From the NCBI GenBank assembly GCA_041917295.1, contig JAYRXX010000021.1:124001-188000 (forward strand): 64,000 nt of DNA. Direction: 5' to 3'. Position numbers and translations under genes: made by a program. Shown here piece by piece: positions 42,391 through 50,264 of the stretch (the stretch's first letter is position 1; the number at the start of each line of letters is the position of its first letter). Under the pieces are notes generated by a model, which saw only the letters and a list, made by a program, of their open reading frames with translations, was not told the DNA's origin and did no database searches. Origin of the DNA: JADKHR01 sp041917295. GTDB lineage: Bacteria; Elusimicrobiota; Elusimicrobia; FEN-1173.

Positions 42391-43542
42391 ATGAGAGACA
42401 CCGATTCCCCAGGAAAGATCCTGGTGGTGGATGATGAGCCTCCTTTGCTCGACCTGCTGGTCGACCTGCTGGCCGAAGACGGCTACGAAGTCCATGGCGT
42501 CTCCAGCGGAGAAACCGCCCTGGAGGCCGCCCGATCGGCGGTTTACCAGGTGGCTATATTGGATTATTCGTTGGGCGACATGACGGGCCTGACCCTGGCC
42601 AAAGAACTGCGCCAAATCAATGAGGACATCAATGTCATTCTTATGACGGCCCACGCCAGCCTGGACATGGCCGTCAAAGCCATTCAAGCCGACGTCTACG
42701 ACTACTTGATTAAACCCATCGACGCCAACCACCTAAAACGGTCCCTGGACAACGCGCTCGAAAAAAATCGCCTGATCGTGGAAAACAAACGCCTTCTAGA
42801 AACCCTCAAAAAAACCAACGCCGAACTGGTGCGGTTGGGCGACATCAAGTCGCGATTTTTGTCCATCGTGTCCCATGATTTGCGCTCGCCGCTCACGTCC
42901 ATTCGGGGCTACGCCCAGCTTCTCTTGTTGAAGGAAAGCACTCCAGAACAAATTCAGCGGTTTCTTAGCATCATTGTGTCCCAGTCGGACCATTTGGGCG
43001 GGCTGATCAGCGACTTGATGGACGTGGCCAGCATCGAAGCGGGCAAATTGCGCATTGAAAAAGTTCCCGCCGTGATCACCGACATTTTATCGGCGGTGGA
43101 AACGCGCATGCTGGCCCTGACGGGACCACGAAAAATCCGGTTCGAAACAACGATCCAAAAAGCCGAGTTCCCGCCTGTTCCCCTCGACAAAAAACGGATC
43201 GACCAAGTGCTCACCAATCTCATCGGCAACGCCTTCAAACACACGCCCCCCGACGGACGGGTCACGGTGTCTTTGATTCGAAACCCCGACCATTTCCGCG
43301 TGGACGTGACCGACACGGGAGAAGGAATTCCCCCGGACGCGTTGCCCCACATTTTCGATGAATTTTTTCAGGCGGAAGCCCACGCGTCCAAAAAAGACGG
43401 GCTGGGTTTGGGCCTCACGATCGCCCGGGAAATTGTTCACGCCCACGGCGGAGAAATCCACGCCGAATCCCCCGGCGTTGGCCAAGGCGCCCGGTTTTGG
43501 TTTACCCTTCCTACCGCCGTCGAGGCGGCCCGGCCTGTTTGA
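42391..43542 (+). CDS. Cytoplasmic REC-histidine kinase
   Basis: A 383-residue soluble sensor: receiver domain first (about 9-120; D58 in ILDYSLGD, K108 in LIKP), then a coiled linker, the H-box VSHDLRSPLTSIRGY with H162, and an ATPase domain with N-box NLIGNAFKHTP, DTGEGIPPD and GLGLGLTIAREI. With REC before the kinase it can take phosphate or be tuned by another pathway. An in-frame Met 27 codons upstream exists, but the hydrophobic leader it adds has no ribosome site; the ATG at 42391 leads straight into the receiver. Its 3' end overlaps the oppositely oriented TPR gene by 32 bases. Confidence 0.9.
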   Translation: MRDTDSPGKILVVDDEPPLLDLLVDLLAEDGYEVHGVSSGETALEAARSAVYQVAILDYSLGDMTGLTLAKELRQINEDINVILMTAHASLDMAVKAIQADVYDYLIKPIDANHLKRSLDNALEKNRLIVENKRLLETLKKTNAELVRLGDIKSRFLSIVSHDLRSPLTSIRGYAQLLLLKESTPEQIQRFLSIIVSQSDHLGGLISDLMDVASIEAGKLRIEKVPAVITDILSAVETRMLALTGPRKIRFETTIQKAEFPPVPLDKKRIDQVLTNLIGNAFKHTPPDGRVTVSLIRNPDHFRVDVTDTGEGIPPDALPHIFDEFFQAEAHASKKDGLGLGLTIAREIVHAHGGEIHAESPGVGQGARFWFTLPTAVEAARPV

Positions 43543-44437
43543 GTCGGCGCAAGCGCGCCCGGGCGTCGCGGTGGGTGGGGTCGAGAGCGAGCGCTTTGGT
43601 TAAGTAGGTTATGGCCAAATCGGTTTTTTTGAGCGTTTCAGCGGCTGTCGCGAGGGCCAGGCACACGTCCAGGGTTTCGCCCTGCCGGTCCCGCTCTTTT
43701 TCGTATTCCGTCAACGCCTTCGCCGCGTCGCCCGATCCCAAATAGAGGTCTCCCAATAAACGATGGCCACCCGTCGGCATGGCTTTTCCGGAAGCCAATA
43801 AAGGATTGAGCGCCGCGAGACCGTCGGCCCAATTCTTTTTGTCCCGGTAGGCCACCGCCAGGTTATAGGAGACCAGCGGATCCCCGGGCCGGGATTTTAA
43901 TACCAGACGGTATTGCGCAATGCTTCGGTCCACCTCGTCAATTCGATAAAGGGTGTTGGCCAACCTCAGTCGGGTTTCCAGATCGTTGGGTTGATGGCGA
44001 AGGAACTTTTCGTATTCCACCACCGCGTAATCGGGGAGTCCCTGGGATTCGTACAACACCCCCGCGTAATAAAAAAGCCGTTCGTCCAACACCCCCACAT
44101 CCCGGGCCCGTTCCAACGATTCCAAGGCCTTCACGGGAGCCCCTTCTTCAAAATAAATGATCGCGAGGTTGAGAAGAGCCTGGGGATCGTCGGCCCGAAC
44201 CGAAAGAGCCGCCAACACCGCTTTTTTGTCGGTGGCCAACGTGGAGGGGGATCGAAATTCGGAGGGTTGGCGTGGAAAGGGGGGTGGCGGAGGGGCCGGA
44301 CGATAGAACCGGTTCACAGCCCACCCGCCCGCCACGGCGCAAGCCACCACCAGAAGCGCAAAAACGTCGAGGGCCCAACGCCCCCCGCGAGCCCGGGAAC
44401 CGCCGTCGTTATTAATTTCGATGGACGACGCGCCCAT
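43511..44437 (-). CDS. Membrane-anchored TPR protein
   Basis: A 308-residue protein with one N-terminal membrane helix (WALDVFALLVVACAVAGGWAV, about 21-41), a Pro-rich spacer (PAPPPPPFPRQPSEF), and about six TPR units from about residue 75 to the end (for example PQALLNLAIIYFEEGAPVKA and DLAITYLTKALALDPTHRDA). The TPR part probably faces the periplasm and serves as a protein-binding scaffold. It starts 15 bases after rpsA and may share its transcript. No specific partner can be named. Confidence 0.8.
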   Translation of the reverse strand: MGASSIEINNDGGSRARGGRWALDVFALLVVACAVAGGWAVNRFYRPAPPPPPFPRQPSEFRSPSTLATDKKAVLAALSVRADDPQALLNLAIIYFEEGAPVKALESLERARDVGVLDERLFYYAGVLYESQGLPDYAVVEYEKFLRHQPNDLETRLRLANTLYRIDEVDRSIAQYRLVLKSRPGDPLVSYNLAVAYRDKKNWADGLAALNPLLASGKAMPTGGHRLLGDLYLGSGDAAKALTEYEKERDRQGETLDVCLALATAAETLKKTDLAITYLTKALALDPTHRDARARLRRLKQAGPPRRR

Positions 44438-44452
44438 GTGGGGCGGTGAGCG

Positions 44453-46189
44453 TTATTGGGCCGGGCCGGTGGGGGATTCGTCGGATCCCCAGCCCATCAC
44501 GTCGCCCAACGAAACGCCTTCGCCGGTGGCCTTGTATTGTTTCAACAACCGCTTTTCTTCTTTGCGCTGGTATTTGCTGATAGACAAATCGATGCGCCGT
44601 TTTTTGCGATCGTTTTTGACCACCTGGGCCGTCACGATGTCGCCCACGTTGAGCGCCTGGGACGGGTGGTCCAACCGGGTCTCGGCCCCGATTTCGCTGA
44701 TGTGAACATAGCCCTCGATGTCGGGGGCCAATTCAACGAAAACGCCGCTGTCGGACAGGCGAAGAACTTTCGCGTCCACCACGTTGCCAACGGCAAACGC
44801 GGCATACGGATCTTCCTTGAGCTGTTTGAGGCCCAACGACATTTTTTCCGCCGACGGGTTGATTTCCAGAACCACCGCCTCCACTTCCTGGCCCACGGAC
44901 AACACTTCTTTGGGATGGGCATGGGTTTTGGTCCAGGACAAATCTTGAATGCGAATCAACCCCTCAATTCCCGACGACAACCGCACAAACGCACCGATGG
45001 GCATCATGTGGGTCACCACCCCGGTCACCCGCGAGCCCGGCCGGAACTGGCGGGCCGTTTCCACCCAGGGGTTTTCGCCGGCCCGTTTGAGACTCAACGC
45101 CAACTTTTCCTCGCCTTTATTAACGGTGAGAACATACACAAATACTTCGTCGCCCACCTTGACGATGTTTTTGGGTTTCACCCCGCGTTCTTTCCAGGAA
45201 AACTCGGATTGATGAATCAAGCCCTCGATGCCCGGAGCCATTTCGACAAACGCGCCGAAATCGGTGACGCTGGTCACTTTGCCTTTTTGAATGGACCCCA
45301 GCGGACAAATGGCATCGATGCTGTCCCAGGGTTTGGGCAACATCTGTTTGCGGCCCAATCCGACTTTGCCCGTGGCGGGATCAAATTTCAAAATCTTGAC
45401 CTCCAGGCTGTCGCCGACTTTCATCACGTCGGACAGCTTGCCCACCCATCCCCACGACACGTCGGTAATTCGCAACAGCCCTTCCACGCCCCCAATGTCC
45501 AAAAAGGCGCCGAACGCCGTTAAACTGGTCACCGTGCCTTTAACGACCTTGCCCACGTCCAGTGTTTTTAAGGTCGCGTCCCGTTTCACGGCGGCTTCCT
45601 TGTCCAGGACCCGTCGGCGAGACACCACCACGTTGCCCTTTTGCGAGTCCATCTCGATCACCATCACATGGACCTTCTTGCCCACCCACGGCGACACATC
45701 GTTAACGGGGCGTCGGTCGATTTGGGACGCTGGCAAAAACGCGTCCATGCCCACATCGACAACCAACCCGCCTTTCACCGCGCGAACAACGGTCGCTTCC
45801 AAATCCAGCCCTTTGACCCGGGCGTCCGTGAGTTTGTTCCAGCTGGCCCGTTCCCGGGCTTCTTTAAACGAAACCACCGGCCCTTCCGGCCCCGACGCGC
45901 GTTTGACAAGCACGGGAATCGTATCTCCCGCCACGGGGGGTTTGGCCAACGACCGGAACTCAGACAAAGGGATCAGCGCTTCCACTTTAAGACCCACGTC
46001 CACCAGAACGCCCGTCGGACTCACGTCCACCACGTAAGCGTTAACGAGGCCTCCGCTCTGAAGGGGCGGCGCGTCGGCCTCTTTCAGCAGTTCCTCCATG
46101 CTCATTTCTTCAACAACGGGGGCATCGCTCGTCACGGGAGCTCTCCTTGGGGAAACCGGTTCTTTCTCCGGGTTCAAATTGGTATCCAT
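44453..46189 (-). CDS. rpsA: Ribosomal protein S1 (rpsA)
   Basis: RNA-binding 30S protein that helps bring mRNA to the ribosome. The 578 residues hold six S1 OB-fold domains, about residues 45-110, 125-195, 210-280, 295-365, 380-450 and 470-540. The later four have clear marks: GTVTSLTAFGAFLDIGG, GKVTSVTDFGAFVEMAPG, GVVTHMMPIGAFVRLSSG and AKVLRLSDSGVFVELAPD. The first two are more diverged, as usual for the ribosome-binding part. The extra acidic N-terminus is common. It is followed by the TPR gene; upstream is the divergent HAMP-protein gene. Confidence 0.95.
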   Translation of the reverse strand: MDTNLNPEKEPVSPRRAPVTSDAPVVEEMSMEELLKEADAPPLQSGGLVNAYVVDVSPTGVLVDVGLKVEALIPLSEFRSLAKPPVAGDTIPVLVKRASGPEGPVVSFKEARERASWNKLTDARVKGLDLEATVVRAVKGGLVVDVGMDAFLPASQIDRRPVNDVSPWVGKKVHVMVIEMDSQKGNVVVSRRRVLDKEAAVKRDATLKTLDVGKVVKGTVTSLTAFGAFLDIGGVEGLLRITDVSWGWVGKLSDVMKVGDSLEVKILKFDPATGKVGLGRKQMLPKPWDSIDAICPLGSIQKGKVTSVTDFGAFVEMAPGIEGLIHQSEFSWKERGVKPKNIVKVGDEVFVYVLTVNKGEEKLALSLKRAGENPWVETARQFRPGSRVTGVVTHMMPIGAFVRLSSGIEGLIRIQDLSWTKTHAHPKEVLSVGQEVEAVVLEINPSAEKMSLGLKQLKEDPYAAFAVGNVVDAKVLRLSDSGVFVELAPDIEGYVHISEIGAETRLDHPSQALNVGDIVTAQVVKNDRKKRRIDLSISKYQRKEEKRLLKQYKATGEGVSLGDVMGWGSDESPTGPAQ

Positions 46190-46231
46190 GGGGTAAGGTT
46201 AACACATTCCGTCGGAACCGTAAAGCGGGCC

Positions 46232-46260
46232 TTGACAAAAATCACTTTGGGCCGAATAAT
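46232..46260 (+). promoter_or_regulatory. sigma70-type promoter of the HAMP-protein gene
   Basis: TTGACA (46232-46237), 17 bases, then AATAAT (46255-46260) on the plus strand. The expected transcription start, about 46267, is only about eight bases before the ATG at 46275, so the message would have almost no leader. Confidence 0.65.
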
Positions 46261-46274
46261 AAATCGTGCAAAAA

Positions 46275-46841
46275 ATGAACCCTGTTCCTGAAAAAAAATA
46301 CGTCCGCCGAACCACGATCATTGATGGCTCGTTTCAAACCCGCTATGTGTTCATAACGGTCGGGTTTTTCGGACTGGTGACTCTCTTGATTGTCATGGAC
46401 CTCTACATCTTTCTTCAAGAAAACGTGATGGCCAACCCCGCCCGTCCGGATTTGGCTGAGATTTTCCAGGAAGCGGCTCGAACGTTTTACCTTCGATTTT
46501 CCCTCTACATTGCTTCGTTGGCTTTGTTTCTTTACGTTCTTTTCCACCGCATCGCCGGCCCCGTATTTCGGTTTTCCCGGTTGGCCAAAGAGGCCACGGC
46601 CGGAGACCTTTCTCAGCGGGTCTATTTAAGGAAAACTGACTCCCTCAAAGACCTCCAAAACGACCTCAATGGCCTGATGGACTCCCTGTCCACGGTTGTT
46701 CGCGGCGACAAAGAAATCATCCAAAAAGCGTTGGCCGAAATTGAAGCGATGGAAAAGAAAGACCTCCCCCCCGACGTTCGCGCCCGCATGGACACCGTGC
46801 GGACCCACATCGGCAAACTCCTCAACCACTTCAAAATATAG
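46275..46841 (+). CDS. Two-helix membrane protein with HAMP-like domain, no output domain
   Basis: A protein of 188 residues from the ATG at 46275. Two membrane helices (about 22-43 and 71-91) enclose a short periplasmic part of about 27 residues. After helix 2 comes HRIAGPVFRFSRLAKEATAG, typical of a HAMP linker, then LRKTDSLKDLQNDLNGLMDSL and a helical tail to the end. There is no kinase, cyclase or methyl-accepting domain, so it probably works through contact with another protein. A GTG three codons upstream would start at or before the expected transcript, so the ATG is chosen. It runs convergent to korB. Confidence 0.75.
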   Translation: MNPVPEKKYVRRTTIIDGSFQTRYVFITVGFFGLVTLLIVMDLYIFLQENVMANPARPDLAEIFQEAARTFYLRFSLYIASLALFLYVLFHRIAGPVFRFSRLAKEATAGDLSQRVYLRKTDSLKDLQNDLNGLMDSLSTVVRGDKEIIQKALAEIEAMEKKDLPPDVRARMDTVRTHIGKLLNHFKI

Positions 46842-46870
46842 GCGGCCCGTGTCCACCCGGCGAACGCCGG

Positions 46871-47755
46871 CTACATAAATTCTTTAAGAGCCGCCTGCCA
46901 GTCCGAGTCCGAAAGACCCAGTTTGTGTGAGACCAAAGGCCCAAACTCCGCCGTGGCGGGATCTTGATCTTCGTAAGTGGGCCGTTCCACCTGGTACAAC
47001 ACGCCCAACGCGATCCGTTGATCCCAATCCAAACTGGCCTTTAACGCCGCTTCCATGTTGGTCGCGTCGTGGCCCTTTTCTTCCAATCGATACACCCGCT
47101 CCCGAAACCAGGCGTAGGTGTTCATTTTGTTGTAGGTGACGCAGGGGCTGAGCACGTCGACCAGGGAAAACCCCTTGTGGGCGATGGCCTTGGTCATAAT
47201 CTCGGCCAACCCGTTGGCGTCGCCGGAAAAACCCCGGGCCACGAACGACGCGCCCCCCATCAAGGCAAGGCCCAGCGGATTGAGTGCGTTTTCAATGTTG
47301 CCACCAGGGGTGGATTTCGTTTTCACGGATTTGCTCGTGGTGGGCGAGGCCTGGCCGGTGGTGAGACCGTAGATTTGGTTATTCATGACGATGTAGGTCA
47401 TGTTGATGTTTCGCCGAACCGCGTGGATAAAATGGCCCACCCCGATGCCGTAACCGTCTCCGTCGCCGCCCGTGGCCACCACCGTTAAACCGTGGTTGCC
47501 CAGTTTAACGCCCTGAGCCACAGCCACGCCACGACCGTGAAGGGTGTGCATGCCGTACGAGTGGATAAAGCCCGGCAGGTTGGACGAACAGCCGATGCCG
47601 CTGACCACCACCAAATCTTTGGGATTGATGTTGAGCGTGGCACAGGCCGTTTGAAGCGAATTTAAGACGCCGAAATCACCGCACCCGGGACACCAGGTGG
47701 GTTTGATTTCCGAACGGAATTTTGAAGCCGCTTGAGGGGTCGCTAGTTCTATCAT
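46871..47755 (-). CDS. korB: 2-oxoacid:ferredoxin oxidoreductase, beta subunit
   Basis: ThDP-binding subunit of an oxygen-sensitive enzyme that decarboxylates 2-oxoacids and reduces ferredoxin, or runs in reverse to fix CO2. The 294-residue protein has WCPGCGDFGVLNSL (about 21-34), GIGCSSNLPGF (with HSYGMHTLHGR), ATGGDGDGYGIGVGHFIHA with the ThDP-diphosphate GDG, and NNQIYGLTTGQASPT. This order matches KorB/OforB rather than the split delta-type enzymes. GGAGGAAACAAACC precedes the ATG. It follows korA by 23 bases. Whether 2-oxoglutarate or pyruvate is the substrate cannot be told. Confidence 0.93.
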   Translation of the reverse strand: MIELATPQAASKFRSEIKPTWCPGCGDFGVLNSLQTACATLNINPKDLVVVSGIGCSSNLPGFIHSYGMHTLHGRGVAVAQGVKLGNHGLTVVATGGDGDGYGIGVGHFIHAVRRNINMTYIVMNNQIYGLTTGQASPTTSKSVKTKSTPGGNIENALNPLGLALMGGASFVARGFSGDANGLAEIMTKAIAHKGFSLVDVLSPCVTYNKMNTYAWFRERVYRLEEKGHDATNMEAALKASLDWDQRIALGVLYQVERPTYEDQDPATAEFGPLVSHKLGLSDSDWQAALKEFM

Positions 47756-47778
47756 GGTTTGTTTCCTCCGAGGAATTT

Positions 47779-49623
47779 TTACGCGGTGACAGCGACGCGT
47801 TTAATAGGGATGTCCAACTCCGCCGAAACCAAATACTGGATCTCCGGCGCGCCCGGTTTCAAAAGCCCCTTGATCCGCTCCAACAACGGGGAAAAATTGA
47901 AGGGTTCCCCGTCGAACTTGCGGATGTGGTGGGCCACCGTGAACCCGGTTTCCTGGCGCAACAACTTGGCGAACAAACCGGAATAATTGTTTTCCACCAT
48001 CACGGCTTTCTTGACGGACCGCCACTCTTTCGCGGCGGCTTCCGAGGGGAAAGGCCACACCACCCGGAACTGAAGGTGGTTGACTTTCACCCCTTCTTTT
48101 TCGAGGGCCAGCCGAATGTTCTTGAGGGTTTTGTAAGTGGACCCCCATCCCACCAAGGTTAAATCCGCCTCGGCGGGCCCCTCTTTGAGGATGGACTGGG
48201 ACGCCAGTTCCCGGGCCAACCCGTCCATTTTGCGGAACCGTTTTTTCACCATTTTCACCCGCGTGGTGGGGTTGGTGAAAATGTCGGAAATCAGCACGCC
48301 ATCCTCATCGTGCTCGTCGGAAGCGGCCACGTGCTGGCCCCCCTCCACGCCCGGGAACACCCGGGGCGACACACCCGACGGCGTGTCGGCGTATCGTTTG
48401 TAGTCAGGTCCCACCGAGTCCACCACGGGCCCTCGTTCGATGGGCACTTTGTTGGTGACGGCCTCGGGATCCACCGTTTCCAAATGTTCGGACAACAACA
48501 GGTCCGACAGCAATATCACCGGGATCTGGTATTTTTCCGCCGCGTTTAACGATTGAACCGTGGCGTGAAACGCGTCTTCCACCGAAATGGGGGCAAACAC
48601 GGCCTTGGGATATTCCCCCTGGCCGGCCCCGAGAGCCTGGAACAGGTCCCCCTGTTCGGTTTTCGTCGGCAAACCCGTGGAAGGCCCCCCCCGCTGGACC
48701 AAGACCGCCACCACGGGAATTTCGGTTATTCCGGAAAGCCCCAACGCTTCCGTCATCAAAGCGAACCCGCCGCCGCTGGTGCCTGTCATGGCCCGCACAC
48801 CGGAATAACCGGCGCCGATCGCCATGTTAATGGAGGCAATTTCGTCTTCGCATTGTTTCATGACAATGCCGTATTTCGCCGCCCGGGGCGCGAGCCAGTG
48901 CATAATGGCCGACGCGGGGGTCATGGGATACGCCGAATAAAAGGTGCATCCCCCAGCCACCGCTCCCAACGCAATGGCTTGGTTGGCGCCCATCAGCATC
49001 CGAGCCTTTCCATCCCCTTTAAGAACAATATCTTTGATGGGCTGGAATTTGGATTGGGCGTATTCGAACCCTTTTCGGGCCACTTTAACATTGAGATCCG
49101 CGATTTCCGCCTTCTTTTTCCCGAACTGGTCGCGCACCGCTTTTTCAAAGATGTCCCAGGACAACCCCATTAAATAAATGAACACCCCGGACGCCAAGGT
49201 GTTTTGCATCACCGGGTTACGGCCAAACTCGGCCGTCAGGTCGCCCACCGGCAAACCGTAAGCGACGGTTCCCGCAGGAAGCTGAGCGGCGTCCAACTTG
49301 ACTTTATCGCTGTTGAACACGATGCCGCGTCCGACACCGGGTTGGATGGATTTAAGGTGAAGATCCACGGAATCCTGGTTAAGGGCGATCAGAAGATCAA
49401 AATTGTCCCCGTGGGTGTAAACCGGCGTCGACGCGGTTTGGAACTGATAAACCACGTGGCCCCCTCGAATAACCGACTGGTAAGAACTTTGGGCGAAATA
49501 ATGGAGCCCGCTTCGACTGCACGTTTTAGCGAGAATATCGCCAGTGGACGCAACGCCGTCCCCCGCCGCTCCCCCGATCCAAACCACCGCTGATTGTCGT
49601 TCCATACGATTGGACACCTCCAT
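47779..49623 (-). CDS. korA: 2-oxoacid:ferredoxin oxidoreductase, fused gamma-alpha subunit
   Basis: A 614-residue subunit in which a gamma domain (about 10-180, GGAAGDGVASTGDILAKT and RGGHVVYQFQT) is fused to an alpha domain. The alpha part has MGANQAIALGAVAGGC, FYSAYPMTPASAI, MTGTSGGGFALMTEALGLSG and RGGPSTGLPTKTEQGDL, all family signatures, and a C-terminal domain with VEDAFHATVQSLNAAEK. This fused architecture is that of KorA/VorA-type two-subunit enzymes. It has a promoter-like site upstream and korB downstream. No adjacent ferredoxin gene is seen. Confidence 0.93.
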   Translation of the reverse strand: MEVSNRMERQSAVVWIGGAAGDGVASTGDILAKTCSRSGLHYFAQSSYQSVIRGGHVVYQFQTASTPVYTHGDNFDLLIALNQDSVDLHLKSIQPGVGRGIVFNSDKVKLDAAQLPAGTVAYGLPVGDLTAEFGRNPVMQNTLASGVFIYLMGLSWDIFEKAVRDQFGKKKAEIADLNVKVARKGFEYAQSKFQPIKDIVLKGDGKARMLMGANQAIALGAVAGGCTFYSAYPMTPASAIMHWLAPRAAKYGIVMKQCEDEIASINMAIGAGYSGVRAMTGTSGGGFALMTEALGLSGITEIPVVAVLVQRGGPSTGLPTKTEQGDLFQALGAGQGEYPKAVFAPISVEDAFHATVQSLNAAEKYQIPVILLSDLLLSEHLETVDPEAVTNKVPIERGPVVDSVGPDYKRYADTPSGVSPRVFPGVEGGQHVAASDEHDEDGVLISDIFTNPTTRVKMVKKRFRKMDGLARELASQSILKEGPAEADLTLVGWGSTYKTLKNIRLALEKEGVKVNHLQFRVVWPFPSEAAAKEWRSVKKAVMVENNYSGLFAKLLRQETGFTVAHHIRKFDGEPFNFSPLLERIKGLLKPGAPEIQYLVSAELDIPIKRVAVTA

Positions 49624-49641
49624 GAATTTAAATCCCGACAG

Positions 49642-49669
49642 ATTCTATCATATTTTTTAAACGTGTCAA
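49642..49669 (-). promoter_or_regulatory. sigma70-type promoter of korA-korB
   Basis: Minus-strand TTGACA (49664-49669), a 16-base spacer and TAGAAT (49642-49647), immediately upstream of korA with a short leader. Both hexamers are near consensus, which suggests strong expression. Confidence 0.75.
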
Positions 49670-49699
49670 AAAAAACCCGCAATTCCCATAATAAGATTA

Positions 49700-49705
49700 T
49701 ATAAT
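49700..49705 (+). promoter_or_regulatory. Possible -10 element for the TIGR03546-type operon
   Basis: A perfect TATAAT in AT-rich sequence about 50 bases before the GTG start at 49755. The -35 region is weak, so the site is tentative. Confidence 0.4.
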
Positions 49706-49754
49706 TAATGGCGTCCCATATTAATTTGGCCCTGGGTGACATAAAATTGTCGAC

Positions 49755-50264
49755 GTGTTAGCTCTCAAAATTCTTGCCTCGTTTTTTAAAGCCCTTAACG
49801 AAAAGGCTTCCCCCCGCGCCATCGCGGGCGGGTTGGCTTTGGGCGCAATCATTGGCTTAACCCCAAAAGGGAGTTTGCACAACGCCGTCGTCCTCCTCCT
49901 TATTTTTTTGCTCCCGGTTAACAAAAGCGCGTCTTTGGTTTCGGCGGGAATTTTTGCGGTCTGTTCCTATTTGGGTGACCCGCTATTTAATGCCATCGGC
50001 GAGGCCCTGTTAACCGCGCCGGCCCTTTCCCCCCTCTGGACATCCCTTTACAACACCCCGGTGATCCCTTGGACCCGGTTTAACAACACCTTGGTCCTGG
50101 GAAGCCTTCTTTTTTCCCTGTTCATTTTTTGCCCGCTGTTTTGGGGAACCGTTCGGTTTGTGGTGGCCTACCGAGAACGGGTCGTGGCGGTGGCGTCCAA
50201 ATGGAAAATAGTCCAGGTTCTGCGGGTTTCCAAATTTTACGCCCTCTACGAGAGCCTCTCATGA
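49755..50264 (+). CDS. TIGR03546/DUF2062-like membrane protein
   Basis: A 169-residue integral membrane protein of uncharacterised type. It starts with GTG (LALKILASFFKALNEKASP), has RAIAGGLALGAIIGLTPKG (about 21-39), the hallmark that also occurs in DUF2062 proteins, and three or four hydrophobic segments. From family knowledge, this type is found next to TIGR03545-type genes, as here, where the next ATG overlaps its TGA by four bases. The role is unknown; a joint envelope function with the next gene is likely. Confidence 0.75.
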   Translation: MLALKILASFFKALNEKASPRAIAGGLALGAIIGLTPKGSLHNAVVLLLIFLLPVNKSASLVSAGIFAVCSYLGDPLFNAIGEALLTAPALSPLWTSLYNTPVIPWTRFNNTLVLGSLLFSLFIFCPLFWGTVRFVVAYRERVVAVASKWKIVQVLRVSKFYALYESLS

